From the NCBI RefSeq assembly GCF_023159225.1, contig NC_063172.1:61066828-61130827 (forward strand): 64,000 nt of DNA, written 5' to 3'. The position numbers and the translations under genes are program-made. A model generated the notes under the pieces. That model did not search any database and was not told the origin of the DNA. It worked only from the letters and a program-made list of their open reading frames with translations. The stretch comes from Perognathus longimembris pacificus (lineage: Eukaryota; Chordata; Mammalia; Rodentia; Heteromyidae). Shown one piece after another: positions 46,074 to 57,225 of this stretch; position 1 is the first letter of the stretch, and each line of letters opens with the position of its first letter.

Positions 46074-46136
46074 GTGCTCATTACATGACTTTAATGTAAC
46101 TGTAACCCCTCTGTATATCACCTTATAAAAATAAAT
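46074..46136 (+). mobile_element. L1 3' terminal piece, sense
   Basis: CTCATTACATGACTTTAATG, TAACTGTAACCCCTCTGTAT, ATCACCTTATAAAAATAAAT. Probably the right part of the L1 at 44.99-45.28 kb. About 370 bases expected between them are missing. Confidence 0.65.
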
Positions 46137-46181
46137 AATACTAATATTACTGCTGCTACTAGTAATAATAACATTTGTTGG

Positions 46182-46381
46182 GGCTGGGAATATGGCCTAG
46201 TGGTAAGACTGCTTGCCTTGAAGCCCTGGGTTCAATTCCTCAGCACCCCATATAGAAAATGGCCAGAAGTGGCGCTGTGGCTCAAGTGGCAGAGTGCTAG
46301 CCTTGAGCCCAAAGAAGCCAGGGACAGTGCTCAGGCCCTGAGTCCAAGCCCCAGGACTGGCAAAAAACAAAAAGAGAGCAA
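46182..46381 (+). mobile_element. IDL-Geo SINE (full dimer)
   Basis: Near-consensus sense dimer with a small deletion in the ID half. The target duplication AATAATAACATTTGTTGG before and AATAATAATATTTGTTGG after differs by one base. Confidence 0.92.
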
Positions 46382-47324
46382 AATAATAATATTTGTTGGG
46401 TTAGTCAGCACATGTACCATGGTTCCTATTTCTGGCTTCTTCTTGTCACTTTCCATCCAGGATGTGAAGCCTTCAATGGGGGTGGTGGTGGGGAGCCCCC
46501 TCTCCCCCTCCCTCCCCAGTTCCTGGTTTACTAGTCTCGTGGTATAGCTCTCTGCCTGGAATCCAGGGTGACCTTCTTGGGTTCTGGATCCCTATCCTCT
46601 CTGCCTCGGCATCCCCAGAACCTGAGCCTGAGTGTACACTGTTGGTGTTCTGTGTCTATTTGCTAGATGATTGAAATAGCTCTGTATCCTGCAGCTGGGC
46701 TCCGGCTGCCCTCCCCTAGACTGCTAGCCGCAGCAGGGTACAAGAAGATTAGAAAGGACTTCACCGAGCAGAACTCCGATTAGAGCGCTCCAGCACCTCG
46801 GGCCTGCGCCTCTCTCCACAGCCTTTGTCTCCGTGCAGTCTCGTGAGCGTTGCTTACATTGAAGCAGCCAGAGATGTTATATCCAAAACCACTCAGCTAA
46901 GCCCTGGGATCAGGTGCCAGCACTCACACCCACATAAACAGCTCAGTCAAGGCAGAAAGTGTGCAAACCCTCCTTCTTTTTATAAAGTGGAGCGAGTATC
47001 CTGTTGGGAAGGAAAGCGTAACTATTGGAGTCAGCCTTTCCCAGGCTGCTGGCTTAGAGTCTAGCAGGTGGCCCCGTATGCCTCAATGTCCCAGTTCTTC
47101 CTAGTGGGTAGGAGACAGCCCGAGTTTCCACCCATGCTGAGGAAAGAATGCATCCATCGCCACTCCAAAGGTAAGGGGTGTGTTTGGCTCAGCCAACCGT
47201 CACTCGGCTGATTTGAATACTCACATGGATGTGCTCCCAAAAGACCATCAAAGGCCCAGCTTCCTGGAAATTCTAAGGGAATGGAACTAAAGAATTAAGA
47301 GAGTATTTGTCACTCGCTCTCTCT
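46382..47324. other. Mostly unrecognised; weak L2-like end
   Basis: CATCCCCAGAACCTGAGCCT ... CTATTTGCTAGATGATTGAA at about 46610-46675 resembles the L2 3' end. The rest, including the 79-codon frame at 46825-47064, is unrecognised. Confidence 0.38.
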
Positions 47325-47450
47325 GTGTACCAGTATTGGGGCTTGAACTTGGGGATCTGAGCACTGTCTCTGGTGCTTTACCACTTGAGCCACAGCTCCA
47401 CTTCTGGCCTTTTGGTGGTTAATTAGAGATGGAGTACCGTGGACTTTCCC
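47325..47450 (-). mobile_element. B1-Geo SINE fragment
   Basis: Antisense: GTATTGGGGCTTGAACTTGG, TTTACCACTTGAGCCACAGC, TGGTGGTTAATTAGAGATGG. The B1 half is lost. Confidence 0.7.
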
Positions 47451-47481
47451 CTAGAGCAGAGAGTAGCAAACTATGGCCTAG

Positions 47482-47511
47482 TGTGTGTGTGTGGGGGGGG
47501 GGGGGGGGTGG
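47482..47511 (+). repeat. (GT)n and poly-G tract
   Basis: A short GT run followed by about 17 G's. Confidence 0.85.
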
Positions 47512-47544
47512 TAAGAAGACAATCCCACCCACTCTAATGCTAAA

Positions 47545-47672
47545 ACCCTCTAGCTATCTCATTTACTTAGGAGGCTGAGATTTGAGGCTAGGGATTCAAA
47601 GCCAGCCTGGCCAGGGAAATCTAAGAGTCTTATCTCCAGTTAGTTACCAAAAAGCCAGAAGTGGATCTGGCT
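47545..47672 (+). mobile_element. B1-Geo SINE, truncated at its 3' end
   Basis: CATTTACTTAGGAGGCTGAG, TCAAAGCCAGCCTGGCCAGG, GTCTTATCTCCAGTTAGTTA, then only the first bases of Geo (GCCAGAAGTGGATC). Confidence 0.72.
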
Positions 47673-49412
47673 AACCCCTGCTCTAAGAGCTAGGAAGCAG
47701 GTCTAGACTCCGAGAGGCCCCGCTGGAACTATGAACACAAGTGGCCAAAGCTAGATGCTGTCTATGGCACACGACACTGGTCCCTGGAAACAGCCGACAA
47801 AGCCACTGTCCCAGAAACAGTAAAGAATTCCTGAGGCCAGGTTCCAGCAGCAGGGCAGGCAGCCCCACAGAATAATTGGGGACAGATTCCTACTGCCAGG
47901 AGTTGCAGCTGGGTATACTAAATTCTATTAACCTACATTTTATGACCTCAATACAACATTCTCAATAATCAGCAAGAATAGCAATGGATATGAGAAGAAA
48001 TCCTTTGCCCACTCTTTGAAAATCAAAATTTAAAATTGTTTTCTTAATCGGTAGTTATCTGGCAATCAATACTTCCTGGAAATAACTTTTAAAAAAAACC
48101 ACCATCTTGCAAATTTAAAAGAGTTTCGAATAAATAGCAATAACAATGAAGAGGCAGTGTTCAGGCAGAAATGATGATGTGAGAATTTTAGCCCCGTTGT
48201 TATACAGGCCCTGAGTTTATCCCTCTCTCCTTAAAACATTCCAGAGTAACAATCACAAGAGAAATGCAGTTCTACAGAACATTTTTGACTCTATAATGTG
48301 TGAAAATCTCAGGCCACTAAGAACCATAAATGCATTTCATTGTCTGTCAGTTCCAAACCATCATTTCACTTCAATAACAGTTAAATAAACAACTCTCCCT
48401 TGACTGGCTAGAAAGACTTTACAAACTTGAGGCAAGTCCGCCACCTAGTGGATATCTTGAACACGTGTAACAACATTTAAATAGGAGCCAGGAGTGAAAA
48501 GAGCCAAAGAAACAATTAGGCTTTTTGCCCATCAATCAATGACATTATGCCCAATGTTTACCTTTCTTCTTTCTCCTCTTCCTATCCCTGAGAAGAATAG
48601 GGAGGCAGATGTCTGTATTCAGGAGGTTTATGGAGAGTGTCCTCAAAGACAACTGTGAGGGGCTGTCCAGCATCATGTCAGGGGGTCTGAACTGTGACCC
48701 ATCTGCTCCAGGTGCTGTCAGGAGGGCTGAACTCAGGTGAGAGCTTGATCTTGTACTTAAACCTATACATGACCTCTAGTCCTGTATGCAGCTGCTTCAT
48801 CTGCAGAAGTGGTCGGTGAGAGTGGCTTCTGTCAACAGAATAAGCACGTCTACCTTCTCGTACACATGGCAGATCTCACGGGTATTGTCTAACAGTCAGT
48901 ACATCAACCCTCACACCTAATAACCACCCCCTGTGTTAGCCCTAAACCTGCTTTTCCCTCGTGGGCCTCTGACCATCAGCTTAGCCTCTGCTTCTGCTTT
49001 GTAATCCACCCACATACCACCCTCTGTGTAGACCAGGTGGGTGGCAGATGCACCACCCTGCTCCCGGCCCCATGGAGCTCCTCGCCTATCTTTCAGAGCC
49101 AGGGTGAGTGGGGCTAGAGAACAGCGGCAGACCCACGGCAGCTTGTATGTTATTCCAATAGGGTCCACTCACGTACTAAGCTTGACCTTTCCTCCTCTCT
49201 TGGAAGCTCATAAGTGATGAGAAGTGACTGAAACTGCAAGTCCTCACCTTCCCCAGACAGCCATGTGAGAGAACTGTTCTTGCTGCAGAGCAAATGCACT
49301 GGCAGTCTTGGAAGAGAGTCTGAGACCAAGGCCCCATCTGACATGGATGCTCCTAATGAACACACAGCCTGTTGAAATCTTGGAGCTCCTCAGTCAAAAT
49401 AAAATTGCTCCA

Positions 49413-49416
<4 letters not shown>
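47673..49416. other. Long stretch with no recognised repeat or gene
   Basis: About 1.7 kb of low-copy sequence. The minus-strand frames at 48917-49168 and 49150-49365 have no motif. A CTCF-like motif lies at 48438-48451. Confidence 0.45.
48438..48451 (-). promoter_or_regulatory. CTCF-like binding motif
   Basis: Minus-strand CCACTAGGTGGCGG fits the CTCF core pattern CCASYAGRKGGCRS. It lies in low-copy DNA away from SINEs. Occupancy is not known. Confidence 0.5.

Positions 49417-49476
<60 letters not shown>
49417..49476. repeat. (TA)n microsatellite
   Basis: About 59 bases of TA with one TTA interruption, at the edge of an inverted L1 where ORF2 normally has a short TATATACA word. Confidence 0.95.
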
Positions 49477-50345
49477 ACATTTTCTTGATCCATTCATCTA
49501 CTGAGGGGCATCTGGGTTGGTTCCCTATCTCTATCTTAGCTATGGTAAACAATGCTGCAGTGAACATAGTTGTGCTGGTAGCTTTGGTATGGCCTTGTTT
49601 GTGGTCATTTGGGTAAAAGCCCAGGAGTGGGATTGCTGGGTCATAGGGAAAGCTCTATGTTTAGTCTTTTGAGGAGCCTCCATACTGCTTTCCAGAATGG
49701 TTGAACCCATTTACATTCCCACAGTGTAGTAGCATTCCCTTTGGGCCACATCCCTGCCAGGATATGTCATTATTTGTTTTCTTGATAATGACCATTCTAA
49801 CTGGGGTGAGGTGGAATCTCAATTTAAGTTTGATTTGCATTTCTTTTATGGCCAGAGATGTTGAACATTTCTTCATATATCTATTGGCTACTCCCCTCAT
49901 TTGTAATAAGTAGTATACACCTAGGATAATCCTAGCAGAGGTTCACAATAGCCCAATAGCTATGTACGTATGATCACATAAAATGATGCTAATCAAAATG
50001 ATCTCCATGATATGAAAACAAGAGGATTTTTTGTGGCTTTCTTTTTTTTTTCAGTGTACTATTTGGAGTTATTCTTTTGTATTTCTTTTCTTTTCTCTCC
50101 TCTGGTTTATTCCCCATGGTCACTGTTTCTGATTTTTGGTACCCTTTGTCTTATATATAAGTATTTGACTTGAGGAAGGGAAATCACGAAAATGGTGGGA
50201 CAAAGGGTGAACCAATGCAACAGCAATACTCACTAGACACTATGTTGGAAATGAACTGCTCAAAAAGAAATACACTCATTACCTTCCTTATGTAACTATA
50301 ACCTCTCTATACATTACTTTTACAATAAAATTAAATTAAATTAAA
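49477..50345 (+). mobile_element. L1 copy with 5' inversion (twin-priming structure)
   Basis: About 49477-49895 is antisense ORF2 (TTCTTGATCCATTCATCTAC, AGGAGTGGGATTGCTGGGTC, GTGAGGTGGAATCTCAATTT). About 49897-50345 is sense 3'UTR (CACAATAGCCCAATAGCTAT, AAATGATGCTAATCAAAATG, CTATACATTACTTTTACAAT). Inverted 5' part followed by sense 3' part is the twin-priming order. About 140 bases around the ORF2 stop are missing at the junction. The minus-strand frame at 49661-49900 is ORF2 sequence. Confidence 0.8.
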
Positions 50346-50934
50346 AATAGCATTGCTCACCCACCTGGTCTCCGTCTCCCCCTGCTTCCATCTGCCTCCC
50401 CTGACCATACTCTTTCTGCCTAATATTTAAAGAGCCCGAGTTGTAACGGGGGAGGAGGGTTGTACCACTTCCTCTTCAGCCACGCTGAAGCCCTTCCGAG
50501 GCTTCACTCCCCGATAAAGGCCGTCCATCTGTAGAGTTCACTTTCTTACCCTTCTTTTTCCTGATAAACTCACAATTCCATTTCCTGACAATAAGGACCC
50601 CTTTCTGATGAAGAAGCTCTAGGTATGAGTAGGGGAGGGGTCAGTACCCCCACCCCCACCCCCATGAATGGGCGTACCAGTGAAATCCCAAATTGTGCCA
50701 CAAACTGATCTTAGTACAAAAACCCCAACGGAAGTAATTAACTGCGGGGGTGGGGGGTGGGGGATGAGGACAAAACTGACCTTTAGTCACCTGACTCAGA
50801 GTATCTTTTCTTTATTTGTAACTCCCACCTTTACATGCCCACCTCAGACTTCCCCTGTCCGTCTCCTCTTCCTACTGCATGTCTAAATCTGGATGGTCAG
50901 TGGGCTTCAACAACTGAGCTCTCTACAACTAAAC
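50346..50934. other. No recognised feature
   Basis: C-rich and low-copy sequence with a small (ACCCCC)n tract near 50645-50662. The frame at 50668-50886 has no motif. Confidence 0.42.
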
Positions 50935-51460
50935 TACTACACTTCATCCACATCACAGTACATGGTAACTTTTTTATCCAGTTATTCAGACCAAAAATGT
51001 AGAGCCATCTTCAACCATTCTTCCTCCCATGCCAACCTCTGATCTACAAGCACATCTTGCTAGTCATATATCCAAGGCATGTCCAGAATCCAGCCTCTTT
51101 ACTTCTCCTCACTTCTGAAGCAACCACTGTGGTGCAAGCCATGGTCTACGCTCAGGTCTGAACAGACCTCTTGTCTCGGTCTTTGCCCCTTCTGTCTCTT
51201 CTCCGCACACAAGCCAGGGGGAAGTGTCAATTCTCTTGAGCCCTCTGCTAGCTCCAGGATCATGGTAGAAAAACTATGTCATTGCCTGGATTGACAATGC
51301 CATGCCCAACCTGACCTCTTTGTTCCTGAGCACTGAATTTACCATTTCCTGGAATGCTCTTCCTCCAGAACTCTGCAGGTTTCCTTCCTTATTTCCTTGG
51401 GTCTTTATACAACTCTCACCTTTCTAAAAAGGCCCTCCCTTTGGCAGGCCTTTTTATTTG
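50935..51460 (+). mobile_element. L2 LINE 3' region
   Basis: In order: AGACCAAAAATGTAGAGCCA, GTCCAGAATCCAGCCTCTTT, CACTGTGGTGCAAGCCATGG, TTTCCTGGAATGCTCTTCCT, CCAGAACTCTGCAGGTTTCC, AAAAAGGCCCTCCCTTTGG. This is the known order of the L2 3' half. Ancient; all frames broken. Confidence 0.72.
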
Positions 51461-51482
51461 ATATTTATTATTTAGAAATTAG

Positions 51483-51716
51483 GTAATTGCTGATGGCTCA
51501 CACCTGTAATCCTACCTACTCAGGAGACTGAGATCTGAGGATCCTGGATCAAAGCCAGCCCGGGCAGAAAAGTCCTGACACTCCTATCACTAATAAATTA
51601 CACTCCCCCCAAAAAAAGTCAGAAGTAAAGTTGTGGCTCAAGTGATAGAGTACTTGAGTAAAAAGAAGGTCAGGGACAGAGCCCAAGCCCTGAGTTCAAG
51701 CACCAAATATAATAAT
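51483..51716 (+). mobile_element. B1-Geo type SINE
   Basis: GCTCACACCTGTAATCCTAC, GATCAAAGCCAGCCCGGGCA, GTTGTGGCTCAAGTGATAGA, AGTTCAAGCACCAAATATAA, ending in (ATAA)n. Confidence 0.85.
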
Positions 51717-52282
51717 AATAATAATTTTTCAAAATTATACCCTACTTATTCTCCCTCACAGTGGATTAAGTGGTAATTCTCCAGAAAGATCTGTATCTCA
51801 GTCTCAGAATTCTGTAATTATGCTTCTTTTTTTTTGGAAAGAATCTTGGGAGATTTAATTAAGTTAAGGATCTAGAAATGAGATCCTCTCAGCTGTTAGA
51901 GTCAACATTAGAAAGGTCCCCAACTTGTGCTATTGGGCATTTACAGAAACCTCAAGCTGTGGGGCCCAGTGCTGAGATCTTTAGGCCATTGCAGGTATTC
52001 CTGACAGGAGACTAGCGACCTCATTCTCTTTCTTTACTGTCTTCCACTTCCTGTAATGACTTTTTGCTCCACCATGAGTTCCCTCTACGATGCACTGGAC
52101 CAATCAATCATGAAGTGAAATTTCTAAAACTGTGAACCTCTTCACTTTATAAGTTGATTTTCTCAAGTATTTATTAGAGTGACTGAAAGCCAAATAACAC
52201 CATGGCTTATCTAAGTTGGCCTTAAACTTAATGACAAGTATCCTTATAAGAAATATAAGATAGCCCAGGAACAGTGAATAGT
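51717..52282. other. No recognised feature
   Basis: Low-copy sequence. No gene seen. Confidence 0.45.
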
Positions 52283-52456
52283 CACGTCTTGGCAATCCTA
52301 GCTATAAGAGACTGAGATCTTAGGATCTGGTTCAAGCAAGCCAGTCTGGGCATGAAAGATTCTTATTTCTAATTATTTTTCATTATTCCAGCAAAATGCT
52401 AGATAGGAGGTATAGCTCAAGGGGTAGAATGCCAGGCATAAGTGAAAGAGCCAAGT
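52283..52456 (+). mobile_element. B1-Geo type SINE, diverged
   Basis: GTCTTGGCAATCCTAGCTAT, GGTTCAAGCAAGCCAGTCTG, GGAGGTATAGCTCAAGGGGT. It is followed directly by a sense L1. Confidence 0.65.
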
Positions 52457-52459
52457 TGA

Positions 52460-53070
52460 CGCAAGTCAAAACAACTCTGAGATTTCATCTAACCCCAGTT
52501 AGATTGACCGCCATTGTGAATTCAGACAACAATAAATTTTGGTAGGGGTGTGGGGAAACAGGAACCCTATTGCGTTCTTAGTGGGAATGTAAGCCAGTAC
52601 AACTCTGGACAGCAGTCTGGAGATCTCAAAAAACTAAACATAGATCTTCCCTACAACCAACTCCTGGGCATCCACCCTGAACATCACAAGCCAGGATATG
52701 TATAAGGACAGCTGCACATACATGTTCATTGCCTCACTATTCACAATAGCCAAGACTGGAAACAGTTTAGTTGCCCCATAATAGATGAGTGGATCCAAAA
52801 CACGTGATACCTCCACACGATGGAATTTTACACAGACATTACTAAGAGTAAAATTATGTCATTTGCAGGGAAATTGATGGAACTAGAACATATTAAGTGA
52901 GGTAAGCCAAGCCCACAGAGACAAACAGCACATGCTTTCTCTGATATGTGGAAATTAGATCTAAAATATACTGGGATTTGATAAATTATACAGGATTCTA
53001 GACACACGCAGTGAGACCAAAGGGGGATACTCTTAGGAAATACAAAAGCACAATGCCTATGTGCACGCAT

Positions 53071-53108
<38 letters not shown>

Positions 53109-53482
53109 TACATGAATACATATATTACATGAAACATATATAAATGAATTCCAGGTTATGGGAACAAGAGAGTTTTTTTATTTTGTTGGTAATTCTGTCT
53201 TTTCTTGATGCATGGTATATTCCTGTGCAGATCTTTGGGAGGGTGTGGGAGGGCACAGAACTCGAGGGAAAGGTGTGAAAGTGCAGCAGTGGAGTTCACT
53301 GGACACTAATAAAAGTGAACTACACAACTTATGGGTGGAGATGTGAAGGAGGAACTGGGAGACAAGAACATAAGACACTGCACAAAAGGAAATGTATTCA
53401 TTACCTGATTCATGTAATTGTAATCCCTCTGTACATCACCTTTACAATAACAATCAAGTAAATAATAATACTTTAAAAAAAA
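52460..53482 (+). mobile_element. Old L1 3' end (ORF2 end plus 3'UTR)
   Basis: A continuous diverged L1 from ORF2 (CATCTAACCCCAGTTAGATT, GGAATGTAAGCCAGTACAAC, CACAATAGCCAAGACTGGAA, CGATGGAATTTTACACAGAC) through a 3'UTR with an (AC)n at 53064-53105, to CATTACCTGATTCATGTAAT, CTGTACATCACCTTTACAAT and an A-rich tail. Many stops; no coding ability. Confidence 0.85.
53064..53105. repeat. (AC)n microsatellite within L1 3'UTR
   Basis: GCGC followed by about 17-20 AC units. Confidence 0.95.
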
Positions 53483-53979
53483 GAAGGTGGAGGCCCTGAG
53501 TTCAAGCCCCAGTATGGGGAGAGTGAAGAGGAGGAGAAGAAAAGAAGGGGGTGGAGGAGGAGAAGACCCAGGAGAGGAGCATCTGAAGATGGCCATAGAA
53601 AGATTCATCTCTAGCCAATACAGAATTTGCTTATTGACTTTTTGTCATACTAAAATTTATAAACAAAAGAAAGGAGAGGCTTTTGTTTTGTTCATTAACA
53701 CATTGTCAGTATCTAGGTCGGGTATATAAATGTTCAATAAGTATTCACTGGTTATGAAAACAGTAGATGAATCAATCAGCAAGTGCCAGGAGCCCTACGT
53801 ACTGGATGAGTAGATAGAGGAATGATGGATCTGTTGCTAACAGGAAGGACAGAAAGCACAGCCAAGGTGGAGAAGACACAACCACATTGATTCAAGCTTG
53901 TTCCGTTTGATGTCAGTTAGCAAGCAGGAATGTGCTTTCTCTAATTTAGGATTTACTTACCCAGGCAGCTCTAAAATAT
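53483..53979. other. Geo-like scrap and low-copy sequence
   Basis: GGCCCTGAGTTCAAGCCCCA at 53492-53511 is the last part of a Geo monomer, followed by a GGA-rich stretch. The remainder is unrecognised. Confidence 0.45.
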
Positions 53980-54225
53980 TTGTTTTAAAATGGTGAGACA
54001 AAGGGCAAACCAGTGTAACAGCGATACAAGACAATATGTTGAAAATGAACTTTACCACTTGGGGAAGGGGATGGGGGAAGGAAAGTGGGAGGAAAATGAA
54101 GAAGGGGTAACAATGTTTGACAAGAAATGTACACACTATCTTACATATGTAACTGTAACCGCTCTATATATCACCTTGACAATAAAATTAAATTTTAAAA
54201 ATAAATACAAATAAAATCTTTTCAA
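53980..54225 (+). mobile_element. L1 3'UTR fragment
   Basis: AATGGTGAGACAAAGGGCAA, ACCAGTGTAACAGCGATACA, the G-rich stretch at 54060-54092, CTTACATATGTAACTGTAAC, TATATCACCTTGACAATAAA. A 5'-truncated insertion. Confidence 0.82.
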
Positions 54226-55412
54226 GTCTTCCAAGTGTAAGTCTTTTGGAAGATGTACACTACTATTTTGATCACATGGGGGAACATAATAAGATTGAAG
54301 GTTGAAGATCTAGAGCTGATGTTTGGGGGCGAAATGGCAATGCAAAGACACAAGGATGAGTAATTAAATATCACATCTAACACCTTGGAAATCCTATTTC
54401 AGTCAGTCTTCCCTGCACTGGGCATTTTATTAGAGAAATTCAAAACTGATTTGCTCATTGGTGGATTGAGTCCCCTTCCAATGCTTACCCCTTTCTATAG
54501 GCAGAACTGAGGCGATGCTTATGAACAAGACTGAAGGATAAGAGAGAGCACTTGATCAAGAACACCTCAGTTGATGCACAGAAGATGAAGTCGAGCTTTT
54601 ACAGCACTGATCATGGAGCACCTGCCTTCCTCAAGGACTTGCCCAGAGCCAGGCCCTTCCGGAAGATGGAGGCTCTTGGGAAGACACAGGAAGACACCCA
54701 GCAGCAGGTGACGTCAGGATGCTCATCCCTCTCCCCATCCTCCAGAAGCACAATCCAAAATGCTCAAATCCCTTCTGTAAAGAGGCAGAGTATTGCATAT
54801 AAACCATCTTCAACCTCCCATGTCCTTTAAGTTATCTCTAGGATTGTTTGTGAAACCTAACGCAGTGTAAATATTGTTAGGCTCTAGCATTTAGAGAATA
54901 ATGACAAGGAAAAAGAAGTAGTCTACGTATCTTCAACACAGATTCTTTTTTCATTTTTTAGACCCAACATGTGTTGGATCTGCAGTGGCAGAGTCTGTAC
55001 ATATGGAAGTCGACTTATTCAAACCCTAGTTCTCTCCACCTCTTCCTTCTCCCTAGTCGCTGAGGTACTTGAACCAGTGAGAATGAGTTTCAAAGTAACT
55101 TCCATCATTTTGGAAAACCTACCCTGGTTTGTTATTTTTTTTAAAAAATCTAATCACAGCAGTCCCTGGTCTTAAAGGTGAAATCAATTTCACCTTTCTG
55201 CTTTTCTGTTTGAAATTTTCATTACTTCTTCCAGACCATGTGACGTTCACTAGAAGATGCATGTTGGAGTCATTTGCTCTGTGTATTTCCTGTGATTTTT
55301 AGTGCTTCAGCAGTGAAATCACAAATGCCAAAGAGCTAGGATGTTAACATCTGTTTATTAACAGAGAAGGGTTGGGGGGGCACAGAGGACTCAGATGAGC
55401 GCGTCTCCTTGG
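54226..55412. other. No recognised feature
   Basis: Low-copy sequence. Frames at 54552-54830 and 54969-55175 carry no recognisable domain. Confidence 0.42.
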
Positions 55413-55432
55413 CGGCCAGCAGGGGGCAGTGG
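55413..55432 (+). promoter_or_regulatory. CTCF-like binding motif
   Basis: CGGCCAGCAGGGGGCAGTGG fits the CTCF core CCASYAGRKGGCRS on the + strand at every core position. It sits in low-copy DNA, preceded by a CpG-containing GAGCGCGTC. Occupancy is not known. Confidence 0.62.
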
Positions 55433-56539
55433 TACCAGGCAGCTTCCAACTGAGCTCCCGTGTATTTTTGTTAATACATCAAAGCCAAAAAAACAAATCC
55501 TTATAAAATCTAAGAAAATACTATTTTCATCATATTCAGTACTTGTTTTTAATTGCCATGAATTTCCCTGAAATATCTGGTATATCCTTTATATCTCAAT
55601 ATACTGATATATAATCAAACCAGTACCCATGGCTTTTAACTTTTGGGTTCATTTTAATCCTAAATTAAAACAAACTGAAAAATATAGATTGCTGTTAACT
55701 ATTGTATTTATCCAGCATGACTGTTAAATTGCCCTTCTGATATTTCATGTGGTTCTAATATCATTGCAGTTACTAGCATTGCCTCTCTGGCAAGGGTATT
55801 TTCCTTTCAATACAATGCCAGGACCTGTCACAGAGGAGAAGTGACTCCTGAAGTCTCAAAGCACATCCTCGAGTTCCATATATCAAGTGGTACATTATTT
55901 GCATATAAGCTAATTGAAGTCCCCCATGGAGTTTAATCAAGTAGAATAAAACTGTTCCTACCCTGGGAAAGGCAAGATGTCCTTCTTTATAATGCATGAA
56001 GCAAGTCAGGATGGAAAACAAGATCTCTTGGTATTAAATTGTTGGAGCAACTTTCATATATAGAGAGACACTTTATTTTGGAAGATGATATATTTATATT
56101 TGAATCTGACTACTCAGACTACATTTTAAAACAGATTATTACCTTGTTTTATATATGTTCTCGGTATAAACAAGTTAGAATCTGCAGTATTTTCTTCTAA
56201 TAAACATCATGTATTGACTTACTAGACAGTAAGACAGAGAGTTAGCAATAATCTGTTAACAGAACAGAGGTTACATGCAATCCCTTGAGAGATTTCCTCA
56301 GAGCTCTAATCCTGCTAGCAATCAGGACCCAGGAAGCTGGAAATTTTTTCCTCCTGAGCATTTGCTAAGTGACACTAATTCTCACAGTGTTGCTAATGGG
56401 TGGCTGTAAACATATTATTTCTTTAATGACATCTGTATTTCTTATAATTAGTGCAATTCTCATTAGGTGGGTGACATTAATTTTGAACTATTGGTGAATA
56501 TAGAGTTTATTCATACTCCAGGAAATGGAAACAAGAAGT
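55433..56539. other. No recognised feature
   Basis: AT-rich low-copy sequence. The 82-codon minus-strand frame at 55773-56021 has no motif. Confidence 0.42.
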
Positions 56540-56855
56540 TTATTTCTTTGTTATTTTTGTTCTCTTTTCTTTTTGTCTTCTTTGTTCACTTATCTGTCTT
56601 TGAGATGGTAACGGGCACAGAAATTGAGGTTGCAAAGGGCGAACGAATACAGCAATGGTATTCACAAGACATTATGTGGAAAATGAACTATACAAGTTGT
56701 GAGTGGGGACAGGAGAGAAAAACTGGGAGAGAACCAGGGAAGGGATGACATTGTCCAAAAAGAAATGTACTCATTACCTGACTTCCATAACTGTAACCTC
56801 TCTGTACATCACCTTTATGTTAACAATAAAAAATACACAAAAGAAAAGAAAAGAA
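56540..56855 (+). mobile_element. L1 3'UTR fragment
   Basis: A T-rich stretch near 56540-56590, then AAAGGGCGAACGAATACAGC, GACATTATGTGGAAAATGAA, CATTACCTGACTTCCATAAC, CTGTACATCACCTTTATGTT, AACAATAAAAAATACAC. Confidence 0.8.
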
Positions 56856-57034
56856 TAGATGTGTGATTCAGACAACTTAACAGCGGGTTGGAAGATTCCT
56901 GACAGGAGAGTTGGACTGGCCATCTTTAAGGTGGAGAATCACCAGCTCATCTGACAACCACTAAGTGTCTAGATTTCATTCCTGCTGAACTGGGAGTTTG
57001 GAACACAAAAGGAGAATCATCTATACACAATTTC
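56856..57034. other. No recognised feature
   Basis: Short low-copy stretch. Confidence 0.4.
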
Positions 57035-57225
57035 CAGATTTAAATCTTAAATCTGTGCCATTGGACAAGGTCCACGTCTCCCTAAAGTCCCGTTGGTTCA
57101 TTTGAAACATGGGGATCATACTGGTCAGCACTTCACTAGCCTTCAGTGTAGTGATGTTAAGATCATAGCAGAGAATGCCAAATACAGAGGACACCCCATA
57201 AATGGTAGTTAGTATAATTTTATTT
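57035..57225 (+). mobile_element. MIR-like ancient SINE
   Basis: The order GCCATTGGACAAGGTCCACG, GAAACATGGGGATCATACTG, GTAGTGATGTTAAGATCATA, TAAATGGTAGTTAGTATAAT is that of MIR (caagtcact ... aaatggggataata ... taaatggtagcta). Confidence 0.6.

Noticed and set aside
48917..49168. 83-codon minus-strand frame as a possible exon
   Set aside because: No splice sites of good quality, no recognised motif, no conserved reading seen.
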